In this document: piece after piece, positions 16,208-24,875 of the stretch
Numbering within the stretch: the stretch's first letter is position 1
Layout of the letters: every line of letters begins with the position of its first letter
DNA from: Hymenobacter persicinus
GTDB taxonomy: Bacteria > Bacteroidota > Bacteroidia > Cytophagales > Hymenobacteraceae
DNA length: 64,000 bases
Assembly (NCBI RefSeq): GCF_004167665.1
Contig: NZ_SEWE01000004.1
Location: forward strand, 1-64,000
Reading direction: 5' to 3'
Program-made: the position numbers and the translations under genes
Notes under the pieces: model-generated
The model's input: only the letters and a program-made list of their open reading frames with translations
What the model was told of the DNA's origin: nothing
Database searches by the model: none

Positions 16208-19075
16208 CTAGAAGGTCAGCGTCACGTTGGTATAGTAGTACGCGCCGTTGAAGCCGAACTGGGCCACGTTGCGGGAATACGGAATTTCGCCGTTGGAGTA
16301 GCTCGCAAAGCGGCTCGAATCCACCTTGTCGGGGTACACGTTGGTCAGGTTGTTGGCGCCTACGGTCAGGGACACGACCTTGCTCGGAGTATACACGGCC
16401 GAGAGGTCGAACAGGGTTTTGCCCCCGAACTTCTGGCTGATGTGGGGTACGTAGACGGTCGTGGCGTTGCTGCCGGTGCCCACGGTGCGGTTGGCAGGCT
16501 TCTCGAAGGCCGTCACGGCGCCGAAGTAGGTGGCGCGCGGCGTGAAACTGAACTTGCCGATCTGGTAGGTGGCCGACAGCAGCACCTTCTGCCGGGGCTG
16601 GGCCCGCTCAATGAGCCCGATGCTTACGGTGTCAATCAGCAAAATGGGCTTTACGGTGCCCGCCTGCAGGGCCGCCGGCGTGGCCGCCGTCGAGACGAGG
16701 TTGGTGGCGTTGAAGGTCAGGGCCAGGCTGGCCGTCAGGCGCTGCTGCTCCCCAAGCTCCGTCTTGTAGGTCGACACCACGTCGATGCCGCGGGTGCGGG
16801 TGTTGATGGCGTTGGTGAAAAAGCGGATTTCGCTGATGTTGTCGAAGGCCGGGGTTTGCAGGGCCTTGATGTCGGACTTGATGAGCCGCTCACTGTTGAT
16901 GATGCGGTCCTTGATGTCAATCTGGTAGGCGTCCACGGTGAAGAGCAGGTTGTCGCCGGCCTGCACGGCGGCGCCCAGGCTGTAGTTCCAGGAAGTTTCG
17001 GCCTTGGGGTCGGCCACGCCCAGGGGCTTGAGGCGGGCGTCGTTGTTGCGCAGCTGCTTGGTTTGCACGATGGCCCCGGCCTGCACGGTGGAGGTGGTCA
17101 CGCTGTTGAAGGTCTGCTGCAGGGAAGGCGCCCGGAAGCCCCGGTTGATGGACCCGCGCAGGGACACGTTTTCGGTCACCTTGAAGCGGCTGGCCAGCTT
17201 GCCCGACACGTTGGAGCCGAAGTCGGAGTAGTTTTCGTAGCGCAGGGCCGTGGTCAGCAGCAGGCGGGTGGTGATGTCGCTTTCCACGTCGGCGTACACG
17301 CCCACGTTGCGGCGGGTGGTGTTGGTTTCGTCGTCGGGGGCAATGCCGGGGCGGCCGCTGGAGCCGGGCGCCTTAGCCGTGCGGGCGGGGGAGCCGGGCG
17401 TGGCCGGCGCCGCCAGGGCAAACGGCCCCACGAAGTACGATTCGGCGCTGCCCCGCTCCAACTGGAACCGATCCACGCGGAACTGCCCGCCAAAGGCCAC
17501 GTTGAAGGATTTCACCCCGAACCGGTCGAGGTAGTTGCGCGACACGTTCACCTCGCTGGTGCTCTGCCCGAAGGCGCTGCGGCCCACGTAGAAGTCGGTC
17601 GGCGAGTCGGCCCCCATCGAAGGGTTGGCGGTTTTGTTGGCGTACAGGTCGAGGTAGTTGTAGCCGTAGCCGGTGCTAAAATCCAGGTTCCATTGCCCGG
17701 CCACCTTGCGGCTCAACCCGACCACGGCCGAGTAGTCGTCGGAGCGGCCGGGCAGCTCGGGCAGGTAGCCGTTGGGCTGCACGGGGCTGTAGTTTACGTT
17801 GTTGGGTTGGGCATTGCGGAAGAAGCCGTAGGCCAGAATGTCCTTGCGCGAGACCCCGCCGAAGCTGTAGGCCGTCCAGCCCGAGCCGCCCACGGGCAGG
17901 CCCAGGTTGTAGAAGCCCTGGTAGATGTCGGCCTGGTTGCTGCCGTACACGCCCACTTTCAGGGGCTGGCCCACGGGCGGGTACACGCCGGCCTTGGCCC
18001 GGGCGCTGTTTTCGGCCTCAATCTGGGCGTCGGTGGGGCGGGCGGGCAGGGCCGGGAAAGCCGTGTAGATGCCGCCCACGTAGTTGTCGGAGCGGTTGGT
18101 CTGGCCCTGGTGCTGGTACTGCAGGGTCATGTTCAGGTAGCCGGGGTGCTCCTTGCCCAGCTTCACGCCGTAGTTGGCCCCGGCCAGGTACTGGGCCCCG
18201 TCGCCTTCCTGGGTGATGCCGAACTGGCTTTTGACGGTGGCCACGCCGGTGCTGCGGTTCAGCCCCAGGTTGATAACGCCGGCAATGGCGTCGGAGCCGT
18301 ACTGGGCCGCCGCCCCGTCGCGCAGCACCTCAATCCGCTCGATGGCCAGGGCCGGAATCGAGTTCAAATCCGTCACCACCGTGCCCGAGCCCACGGTTAC
18401 GTTCAGGTTCAGGGCCGAAAACTGGTGGCGGCGCTTGCCATCCACGAGCACCAGCACCTGGTCGGGGGAGAGGCCGCGCAATGAGGCCGGGTCGGCGTAG
18501 TTGGCCACCCCGTTCACGCCGGTCTTGGCCGAGTTGAACGAGGGCGAGTTGAACTGCACCTGCTGGCCCAGGTCGGTCTGGCCGGTGAGCTGCAACTCCT
18601 TGGCGTTGAGCACGTCGACGGGCATGGGGCGCTCCACGTCGGTGCGGGGCAGGCCGCGGGAGCCCACCACCGTCACGTCGCCGAGGTCGGTGGTGCTGGT
18701 TTCCAGGCGTAGGTCGATGGTGGTCCGCTGGCCCACAACCACCTGCTGGGCTTTGAAGCCGATGGCCGACACGGCCAGCGTGGCGCCGGGCTTGACGGTG
18801 AGCGTGAAGCGGCCGTCGGCGTCGGTGCTGGTGCCGTTGGTGGTACCTACTTCCACCACCGTGGCGCCGGGAATCCCGGCCCCGTCGGCGCCGGTGATGC
18901 GGCCCTTCACGGTGCCGTCAGCCGGGCGGCGCAGCTCGGTAGGCGCAGCGGGCAAGAGGCTCAGACCATGGGCGGTAGCTGCGCCGGGCAGGGCCAGCAG
19001 CAGCAGCAGTGCCTGGCCCGGGCGCCCGGGCCGCCGCAGGGCGGAGAAGGAGAAAAAGCGTAGAGAAGAGGTCAT
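16208..19075 (-). CDS. TonB-dependent outer-membrane receptor with CarboxypepD-like N-terminal domain
   Basis: A 955-residue energised outer-membrane importer. A signal peptide (LLLLLALPGAATAHG, residues about 22-38) is followed by a carboxypeptidase-regulatory-like domain (VKGRITGADGAGIPGATVVE, about 55-130), a plug domain with NSPSFNSAKTG and IERIEVLRDGAAAQYGSDAI, and a 22-strand barrel ending in an aromatic residue (YYYTNVTLTF). The ATG at 19075 is the first that yields a clean signal peptide. There is no SusD partner, so it is not a standard polysaccharide locus. It is 122 bp downstream of an MFS gene on the same strand. Substrate unknown. Confidence 0.93.
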   Translation of the reverse strand: MTSSLRFFSFSALRRPGRPGQALLLLLALPGAATAHGLSLLPAAPTELRRPADGTVKGRITGADGAGIPGATVVEVGTTNGTSTDADGRFTLTVKPGATLAVSAIGFKAQQVVVGQRTTIDLRLETSTTDLGDVTVVGSRGLPRTDVERPMPVDVLNAKELQLTGQTDLGQQVQFNSPSFNSAKTGVNGVANYADPASLRGLSPDQVLVLVDGKRRHQFSALNLNVTVGSGTVVTDLNSIPALAIERIEVLRDGAAAQYGSDAIAGVINLGLNRSTGVATVKSQFGITQEGDGAQYLAGANYGVKLGKEHPGYLNMTLQYQHQGQTNRSDNYVGGIYTAFPALPARPTDAQIEAENSARAKAGVYPPVGQPLKVGVYGSNQADIYQGFYNLGLPVGGSGWTAYSFGGVSRKDILAYGFFRNAQPNNVNYSPVQPNGYLPELPGRSDDYSAVVGLSRKVAGQWNLDFSTGYGYNYLDLYANKTANPSMGADSPTDFYVGRSAFGQSTSEVNVSRNYLDRFGVKSFNVAFGGQFRVDRFQLERGSAESYFVGPFALAAPATPGSPARTAKAPGSSGRPGIAPDDETNTTRRNVGVYADVESDITTRLLLTTALRYENYSDFGSNVSGKLASRFKVTENVSLRGSINRGFRAPSLQQTFNSVTTSTVQAGAIVQTKQLRNNDARLKPLGVADPKAETSWNYSLGAAVQAGDNLLFTVDAYQIDIKDRIINSERLIKSDIKALQTPAFDNISEIRFFTNAINTRTRGIDVVSTYKTELGEQQRLTASLALTFNATNLVSTAATPAALQAGTVKPILLIDTVSIGLIERAQPRQKVLLSATYQIGKFSFTPRATYFGAVTAFEKPANRTVGTGSNATTVYVPHISQKFGGKTLFDLSAVYTPSKVVSLTVGANNLTNVYPDKVDSSRFASYSNGEIPYSRNVAQFGFNGAYYYTNVTLTF

Positions 19076-19197
19076 GGGAGGGATTTGGGGGTTGGAAAAG
19101 AGCGGAAAGCCCGGGCCCGCCAACCGGGCAACAAAGCCAGGCCGAGCCGGGGAGGGGAAAGCAGGAAGAGCAGGAAAAGTAGCGAAGCCGGCAGCAC

Positions 19198-20532
19198 TCA
19201 GGCCGGAGGATGGCCGTCGTGGTCGTGGTAGGAGGTGCGCTGGGTTTCGGTCATCAGCAAACTCACTACCAGGGAAATGGCAATGCAGCCGGCCACGTAC
19301 CAGTAGAAGTAGGCTTCGTGGCCGATGCCCTTGCACCAGAGGGCAATGTACTCGGCGGTGCCCCCGAACACGGCCACCGTCAGGGCGTGGGGCAGACCGA
19401 TGCCCAGGGCCCGGATTTCGGTCGGAAACAGCTCCGACTTGACCACCGCGCTGATGCTGGTGTAGCCGCTGACCACCACCGAAGCCAGCAGCAGCAGCCC
19501 CAGGGCCGGGGCGGGCCGGGTCACGTGGCTCAGGGCCGTGAGCAGCGGTACGCTGCCCAGGCTGCCCAGCAGTCCGAACCCGATGAGCAGGGGCCGCCGC
19601 CCGATACGGTCGGCCAGGGCTCCGAACCCGGGCTGCATGGCCGCAAAGCCCAGCAAGGCCAGAAAGCAGGTGTTGGTGGCCGCGCCCCGGGTCATGTGGG
19701 CCGTATTGACCAAAAACTTCAGCATGTAGGTCGTCAGCGTGTAAAAGGCCAGCGTGCCGCCCACCGTCAGGCCGATAACCTTGAGCACCGAGCGGGGGTA
19801 GCGGCGCAGTACCTGCAGACTGCCGCGCTGTTCTTCGGGCACCTGCTGCTGGGCCACGAAGGCGGCGGTTTCGGTCAAGTGTTGGCGCAGGTACAGGGCT
19901 ACCACCGACAGTAGGGCGCCCACCACGAACGGAATTCGCCAGCCCCAGGCCTGCAACTCGGCCTCGGTGAGCAGCACCTTCAGCAGCACCAACTGGATGC
20001 CTAAGGCCAGCAGCTGGGCCCCAATCAGGGTGAAGTAGAGGAAGCTGGAGTAAAAGCCCCGGCGGCGGCGGGTGGCCGTCTCGCTCAGGTAGGTGGCCGA
20101 CACGCCGTACTCGCCGCCCACGCTTAAGCCCTGCAGCAGCCGGGCCGTGAGCAGCAGAATGGGGGCCACGATGCCCACGGTCTGGTAAGTGGGCGTGAGG
20201 GCAATGAGCAACGAGCCCAACGACATGAGCAGCACCGACAGGGTCATGGACTGCTTGCGGCCGACTTTATCGGCAATGCGGCCGAACATCCAGCCACCGA
20301 TGGGGCGCATCAGAAAGCCCAGGGCGAAGATGCCGGCCGTTTGCAGCAGCTGGGCGGTGGTGTCGCCGGAGGGAAAAAAGGAAGCGGAGAAGTACAGGGA
20401 AAACGCCGAGAAGACGTACCAGTCGTACCATTCTACCAGGTTGCCTACCGACCCGCTGAAGATGGCCAGCAGCCGGCGCCGCGAAATCTGCTCGGGGGCA
20501 GCGGCGGCAACGGGTGGGGCGAGCAGGACCAT
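19198..20532 (-). CDS. MFS transporter, metabolite:H+ symporter (MHS/KgtP-like) family
   Basis: A 444-residue, 12-segment inner-membrane symporter. The N-terminal signature NLVEWYDWYVFSAFSLYF and the loop 2-3 motif GRIADKVGRKQSM are typical of the MHS family (KgtP, ProP, ShiA), as are LLQGLSVGGEYGVSATYLSE and GALADRIGRRPLL in the second half. Family members take up 2-oxoglutarate, citrate, proline or shikimate. Neighbours are a TonB receptor downstream and a two-component system upstream on the same strand, which fits a nutrient-uptake unit for an organic acid, but the substrate is inference. Confidence 0.92.
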   Translation of the reverse strand: MVLLAPPVAAAAPEQISRRRLLAIFSGSVGNLVEWYDWYVFSAFSLYFSASFFPSGDTTAQLLQTAGIFALGFLMRPIGGWMFGRIADKVGRKQSMTLSVLLMSLGSLLIALTPTYQTVGIVAPILLLTARLLQGLSVGGEYGVSATYLSETATRRRRGFYSSFLYFTLIGAQLLALGIQLVLLKVLLTEAELQAWGWRIPFVVGALLSVVALYLRQHLTETAAFVAQQQVPEEQRGSLQVLRRYPRSVLKVIGLTVGGTLAFYTLTTYMLKFLVNTAHMTRGAATNTCFLALLGFAAMQPGFGALADRIGRRPLLIGFGLLGSLGSVPLLTALSHVTRPAPALGLLLLASVVVSGYTSISAVVKSELFPTEIRALGIGLPHALTVAVFGGTAEYIALWCKGIGHEAYFYWYVAGCIAISLVVSLLMTETQRTSYHDHDGHPPA

Positions 20533-20760
20533 GACGGGTGGGCGTGGGTGGGAAGGAGGAGTCGCGAAAAGTCAGCGTATCCCGCTGGCTCGATTCAAAT
20601 GAACACCCCGATTTTGAAGAATTTTTATAGGAAAGTTGTGGGGAGTATGAAATTTAACGCCCGGCAGGTGAAGCATGCCATTTCCACGCCACCCGGGGTG
20701 GTTCGGCTACGCGGCCGCCAGCTCAGGCATGACCGCCTTTTTCGCAACTGTTCACGCCGC

Positions 20761-22038
20761 TCACGCCGGCTCGGGGGCAAACTCCACGCGCAGACAGTGC
20801 CAGCCGTCGGCGTAGGTGTAGGCCAGGTGATGGTGGTAGAGCGCGCCGATGCGCTGCACGATGGCCAGGCCGATGCCGATGGAGTCGAGGGCGGCGTTGC
20901 CTTTTTTGAAGCGCCCAAACAGCTCGGCCACCGGCAACGAGGGCGGCAGGCCGGTGTTGCGCAGCTCCAGGGCGGCCGGGGTGAGCGTAACCCGGATTTC
21001 ACCCCCGGGCAGGTTGTGGCGGATGGCGTTGCTAAACAGATTGTTCAGCAGCAACTGGGCCAATGATTCGTCCAGGGGCACGCGCACGTCGGGTGCCACG
21101 TGCTGGGTGGTGCGCAGCTCCTTCATTTCGGCCAGGTCGGCGAAGGCCGCCTCGGTGGCGGGCACCAGTTGGCTCAGGTCGGTGAGGGGGGCCGGGTGAG
21201 TCTCGTAGTGCTCCAGCTTGGCCAGCAACGTCAGGGCCTGGTTGATTTTGGCCAAGCGCTCCAGCTGGTCGTGGATGGTGGTGAGCATGCGCAGCTGCTG
21301 CGGGGTCAGCTCCGAGTCCATGATGAGCAGCTCGAGCTGGGCCTTCATGCTGGCAATGGGCGTCTGGAGCTCGTGGGAGGCATTTTCCGAAAACTCCTGC
21401 AGGCCCTGGTAGTCGCGCTGGGCCTGGCGGGTCATGCGCATCAGAAACTCGTTGAGCACGTTGAACTCCAGCGTGCGGCTGGGCTGCAGGTGGATGGTGG
21501 TTTTCTGGCTGAGCTGAAACCGCTCGATGCCGCGCAAAATGGCGTTGAACGGCTTCAGGATGTGCCAGGAAATTACCTCGCTCAGAATCACGACCAGAGC
21601 CAGCAAAAACACGAACGTCCAGGCAAAAACGAGCATGATGCCGGTCAGGTACTCGTCGCTGGGCCTGACCACCACGGCCTGGCTGGTGAGGCCGTAGCGC
21701 TGCCCGCCGACGCGCGGATACGTGGTCAGCCGCACCACGCTGGCCGAGGATTGCAGGGCCGGTACCCACTCGTCGCGCACCTGCACCAGCTGGTCGGGGC
21801 CGGCCGGGTCGGCGGGGAGCAGGCGGCGAATCCGGACCTGGGTCCGGGCCGGGTGGCCGGTATAGTCGCGGCCGCTGGCCAGCTGCCGGGCCACCAGCGC
21901 GTTGAGGTGGCGCAGCTTGCCGACGGTGGTCTGGGTCACGCTGCGCGACATGGCCCCGTACACAATCGTGAATCCTACCGCCAGCACAAACAGCGTAATC
22001 ACCGCGTAGGCAATGGTATAGCGGTAGTTGAGCTTCAT
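20761..22038 (-). CDS. Two-component sensor histidine kinase
   Basis: A 425-residue membrane kinase. TM1 spans about residues 9-31, a periplasmic sensor of about 100 residues follows, and TM2 is at about 132-155. The dimerisation helix carries the phospho-acceptor His222 in NASHELQTPIAS. The ATPase domain has the N-box NNLFSNAIRHN and a short G-box (SIGIGLAIVQRI); the intervening DxGxG motif is degenerate (LRNTGLPP), as in some short HATPase_c domains. It follows the response regulator on the same strand, but the two are separated by 214 bp that consist almost entirely of a repeat element. Confidence 0.93.
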   Translation of the reverse strand: MKLNYRYTIAYAVITLFVLAVGFTIVYGAMSRSVTQTTVGKLRHLNALVARQLASGRDYTGHPARTQVRIRRLLPADPAGPDQLVQVRDEWVPALQSSASVVRLTTYPRVGGQRYGLTSQAVVVRPSDEYLTGIMLVFAWTFVFLLALVVILSEVISWHILKPFNAILRGIERFQLSQKTTIHLQPSRTLEFNVLNEFLMRMTRQAQRDYQGLQEFSENASHELQTPIASMKAQLELLIMDSELTPQQLRMLTTIHDQLERLAKINQALTLLAKLEHYETHPAPLTDLSQLVPATEAAFADLAEMKELRTTQHVAPDVRVPLDESLAQLLLNNLFSNAIRHNLPGGEIRVTLTPAALELRNTGLPPSLPVAELFGRFKKGNAALDSIGIGLAIVQRIGALYHHHLAYTYADGWHCLRVEFAPEPA

Positions 22039-22050
22039 GGGACAGGCGGG

Positions 22051-22258
22051 GAAATTGTGAGGTGGTGAAATTGTGCGTTTGACGTTCGGCTGGCGCGACA
22101 GGCGCCACGGGCCTAGCGGCGCCGTTAGGAGTAGGAGATGGTACCAACGTGGGTAGGCGAACTGTCGGCGCCGCTGGCACCACTAGCGGCGGCAGGGCAA
22201 AGCCGCGCCGCCGGAACAGCTCACAATTTCACCACTTCACAATTTCACCGCTTCACTC
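22051..22258. repeat. GTGANNNN-arm inverted repeat element, copy 3 (long)
   Basis: The left arm reads GTGAGGTG GTGAAATT GTGCGTTT GACGTTC in 8-bp units. The right arm on the other strand reads GTGAAGCG GTGAAATT GTGAAGTG GTGAAATT GTGAGCTG TTCC. The core is about 130 bp, longer than in copies 1 and 2, and contains several GGCGCC blocks. It lies between the response regulator, whose stop it supplies, and the histidine kinase. A hairpin of this size could alter the ratio of the two proteins. Confidence 0.85.
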
Positions 22259-22933
22259 CGGGGCGTTGAGCTTGTAGCCCAGGCCGTAGACGGTGCTGAT
22301 GTAGTCGCGGCCGCCGGCGTCGGTGATTTTCTTGCGCAGGTTTTTCACGTGCTGGTACACAAAGTCCACGCTGTCGAGGTTGTCGGTGTAGTCGCCCCAG
22401 AGGTGGGCGGCAATGGCCTGGCGGGTGAGCATGCGGCCCTTGTTGTTGATGAAGTAGAGCAGCAGGTTGGTTTCCTTGCGCGTGAGGCTGAGCAGCTTGC
22501 CGTTGGCCCGGCACTCCATCGACTCCAGGTCGGCGGTCAGGTCCTGGAAGGTGAGGACGTTGTTTTTCTGGGGGCTGCGCCGGCGCATGATGGCCTTGAT
22601 GCGGGCGTGCAGCTCGGGCAGCGGAAAAGGCTTGGTGATGTAGTCGTCGGCGCCTTCGCTGAGGCCGGTGAGCTTGAAGTCCAGCGCGTTCTGGGCCGAA
22701 ATGATGAGCACGCTGCTGTCCACGCCTTCCTTGCGCAGCAGCTTGAGCAGGTTGATGCCGTTGCCGTCGGGCAGCATGATGTCGAGCAGCAGGCAGTCGT
22801 AGCGAAACAGGGCCAGCTTCTCGCGGGCCTCGTCGAAGGTGGTGGCCACCTCGCAGATGTAGTGCTCCTGCACGAGGTAGCTGGCAATGCTACGGGCCAG
22901 CTCGGGGTGGTCCTCAACTAACAATATCTTCAT
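22253..22933 (-). CDS. OmpR-type response regulator
   Basis: A 226-residue DNA-binding regulator. The receiver domain has the acidic pair E7/D8, phospho-acceptor Asp51 (LLLDIMLPDG) and the Lys of YITKPFPL near residue 101. A winged-helix domain (about 125-224) follows, with LTRKETNLLLYF and VDFVYQHVKNLRKKI, ending ISTVYGLGYKL. The ATG at 22933 begins MKILLVEDH. It is the first gene of a TCS pair with the kinase at 20761-22038. The stop codon lies at the edge of repeat copy 3. The immediate upstream TACATTTA (22960-22967, minus) is a possible -7 element. Confidence 0.95.
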   Translation of the reverse strand: MKILLVEDHPELARSIASYLVQEHYICEVATTFDEAREKLALFRYDCLLLDIMLPDGNGINLLKLLRKEGVDSSVLIISAQNALDFKLTGLSEGADDYITKPFPLPELHARIKAIMRRRSPQKNNVLTFQDLTADLESMECRANGKLLSLTRKETNLLLYFINNKGRMLTRQAIAAHLWGDYTDNLDSVDFVYQHVKNLRKKITDAGGRDYISTVYGLGYKLNAPE

Positions 22934-23000
22934 AGGGCAGCAAAGCGGTGGGCGGAGGCTAAATGTAGTCAAACCCGCCGAAGCTGCACCGTAGGCCCGG

Positions 23001-23693
23001 CTAAACGCCGCCGGCCCGGATTTCGTCCAGCACCGCCGCGTAGCGGGCCACGTGCTCAGGAAGTTCCCGGCGCTTGTACTGCATCAGGTAGCGGGGATGG
23101 TCGAGAATGTGAATCCGGTCGAAGAGCTGCAATTCTTGGTTAAAGCGGGTCAGAAACTGCCCGTTGCGCCGGCCCAGGCACACGGCCACCCGGCGGTGCA
23201 GACCCACCTCCAGCACCTGCCGCTGCAACGACAGCCGGATATCGTCGGCCAGGGCCCGGGTCAGGGCCGGGGCGTCGTAGTAGTTGTAGTTCAGGCCCTG
23301 GCGCAGCAGCACGAGCGGGTAGAGGGAGCCCAGGAAGAAGTCCTGGTAAAACGCCGCCGGCCCGCCCATGGCCGCAATAACCTGGTACACGAACTGGCTG
23401 GAAATTTCCCGGTTCTGGGGCAGCTCATTCGCAATACCGCAGTCCTGGGCCAGGGCCACCGGGTCGGTGAAGGCCACGCCGGTGCGGCCGTTGCCGAGGC
23501 GGCCGGGGTTGATGCCCAGCAAGGCCACCCGGGGCTGGGCGCCGGCGTAGTAGCGGTGCGCAAACTCGGTCAGCAGCTCCCGCGGGCCGGGTTCCCGGTA
23601 CGGACTCACGGCCTGCACGCCGTCGGGCAGCGGGGCGGCGGGCAGGGGAAACTCGGTCAGAAAGCGCAGCAGGCGGTCGGCGAAGGAAGACAT
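23001..23693 (-). CDS. SMUG2-type uracil-DNA glycosylase family protein
   Basis: A base-excision-repair glycosylase fold of 230 residues. Motif 1 is GINPGRLGNG (from residue 60) with the GVAFTDP extension, and motif 2 near the C-terminus is HPRYLMQYKRR; both match the SMUG2 group characterised in Bacteroidetes. Between them, NREISSQFVYQVIAAMGG and NYNYYDAPAL are also conserved in the group. It would remove uracil or related damaged bases. It stands alone, with 46 bp to the regulator gene upstream of the TCS on the same strand and a divergent lpxK on the other side. Confidence 0.85.
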   Translation of the reverse strand: MSSFADRLLRFLTEFPLPAAPLPDGVQAVSPYREPGPRELLTEFAHRYYAGAQPRVALLGINPGRLGNGRTGVAFTDPVALAQDCGIANELPQNREISSQFVYQVIAAMGGPAAFYQDFFLGSLYPLVLLRQGLNYNYYDAPALTRALADDIRLSLQRQVLEVGLHRRVAVCLGRRNGQFLTRFNQELQLFDRIHILDHPRYLMQYKRRELPEHVARYAAVLDEIRAGGV

Positions 23694-23785
23694 AGATTCG
23701 GTAGGAGACCTTGGCCATACGCAGGACGTCGGACGGGCGCCGCGTGGGGCGGGGCAAAATCTTTCCTACCTTCGGGAAGTAGGCG

Positions 23786-23793
23786 TACTTTTG
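23786..23793 (+). promoter_or_regulatory. -7 promoter element (TACTTTTG) of lpxK
   Basis: An exact TAnnTTTG match 26 bp before the lpxK ATG. A TTTC at about 23762 is a weak -33 candidate. Confidence 0.55.
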
Positions 23794-23819
23794 CGGTTCC
23801 GCGTTTTTGCCGCCATTTC

Positions 23820-24875
23820 ATGCCCCACCCGCTCGCCTTTCTGCTGCTGCCCTTCGCCTGGCTCTACGCCGCGGTGATGCGCGTGCGCAACTGGCTATAC
23901 GACAGTGGGCTGAAGGAATCGACGGCGTATGCGCTGCCCGTCATCAGCGTGGGCAACCTGCGGGCCGGGGGCACGGGCAAAACGCCCCACGTGGCCTGGA
24001 TTATCGCCGAGCTGCTTCGAATGGGCGAACAGCCGGCGGTGCTGAGCCGGGGCTACGGCCGCCGCACCCGCGGCTACCAGCTGGCCGATGCCGCCGCCAC
24101 GGCCGCCACCATCGGCGACGAGCCCCGGCAGCACTACCAGGATTTTGGCGCCCGGGTGCCGGTGGCCGTGTGCGAAGACCGCCGCCTGGGCATTGCCACG
24201 CTGCTGCGCACTCAGCCCGCGCTGACGGCCATCGTGCTCGACGATGCCTACCAGCACCGCCGGGTGCGGCCGGCGCTCAATATTCTACTCACCGAGCAGC
24301 AGCGGCCTTTCTACCAGGACTACGTGCTGCCCGTCGGCCGCCTGCGCGAAAGCCGGGCCGGCGCCGCCCGCGCCGACGTGGTGGTAGTCACGAAGTGCGC
24401 GCCTGACTTGCCGGCGGCCGACCAAGACAGCATTGCCGCCCGCATCCGGCGCTACGCCGGGCCGCGAGTACCGGTGTTGTTTTCCGCTTACCATTACGGC
24501 GCGCCGGTGGCCGTGGGCGGGCAGGCTGAGCCCGCCGGGTCCCACATTCTGCTGCTGACCGGTATTGCCCAGCCCGGCCCCCTGCGCGACTACCTCACGG
24601 CGGCCGGCTACCGCATCAGCCACCACGCCGCCTTTGCCGACCACCACGCCTTTACCGCCGCCGACCTGGCCGCCGTGGCCGGGCAATTACAACCCGGTCA
24701 GAGCGTTTTTACCACCCAGAAGGACGCCGCCCGCCTGCTGGAGCCCGCGCTGCGGGCTGCCGTGGCGGCGTTGCCCGTATTTTACATTCCCATCGAAGTC
24801 CGGTTTCTGGCCGACGGCGCCGCCCGCCTTCACCGCCTGCTCCCGCCTTTATTTCAGCCCCAAGCTGTTGTCTGA
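23820..24875 (+). CDS. lpxK: Tetraacyldisaccharide 4'-kinase LpxK
   Basis: LpxK phosphorylates the 4' position of the lipid A disaccharide, the sixth step of lipid A synthesis, at the inner membrane. The 351-residue protein has an N-terminal hydrophobic anchor (AFLLLPFAWLYAAVM), the Walker A VGNLRAGGTGKTPHV (loop at 50-55), LSRGYGRRTRGY, and the Asp/His pair region VLDDAYQHRRV, all diagnostic. The ATG at 23820 gives family length and follows a TACTTTTG promoter. It overlaps by 8 bp the TTG start of the porin gene, suggesting coupled translation of two cell-envelope genes. Confidence 0.96.
   Translation: MPHPLAFLLLPFAWLYAAVMRVRNWLYDSGLKESTAYALPVISVGNLRAGGTGKTPHVAWIIAELLRMGEQPAVLSRGYGRRTRGYQLADAAATAATIGDEPRQHYQDFGARVPVAVCEDRRLGIATLLRTQPALTAIVLDDAYQHRRVRPALNILLTEQQRPFYQDYVLPVGRLRESRAGAARADVVVVTKCAPDLPAADQDSIAARIRRYAGPRVPVLFSAYHYGAPVAVGGQAEPAGSHILLLTGIAQPGPLRDYLTAAGYRISHHAAFADHHAFTAADLAAVAGQLQPGQSVFTTQKDAARLLEPALRAAVAALPVFYIPIEVRFLADGAARLHRLLPPLFQPQAVV

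Noticed and set aside
16442..18484. A 680-codon open frame on plus, antisense to the TonB receptor
   Set aside because: It is a by-product of GC-rich codon usage on the opposite strand; the composition is Gly/Val/Ala/His biased, with no domain, and the TonB receptor on minus is unambiguous.
23052..23819. A long N-terminal extension of lpxK in the same frame
   Set aside because: It would run antisense through the SMUG2-type gene and past the TACTTTTG promoter; the ATG at 23820 gives the family start.
24565..24867. An ATG start for the porin inside lpxK
   Set aside because: It adds 101 residues of shadow sequence and puts the signal peptide in the interior.
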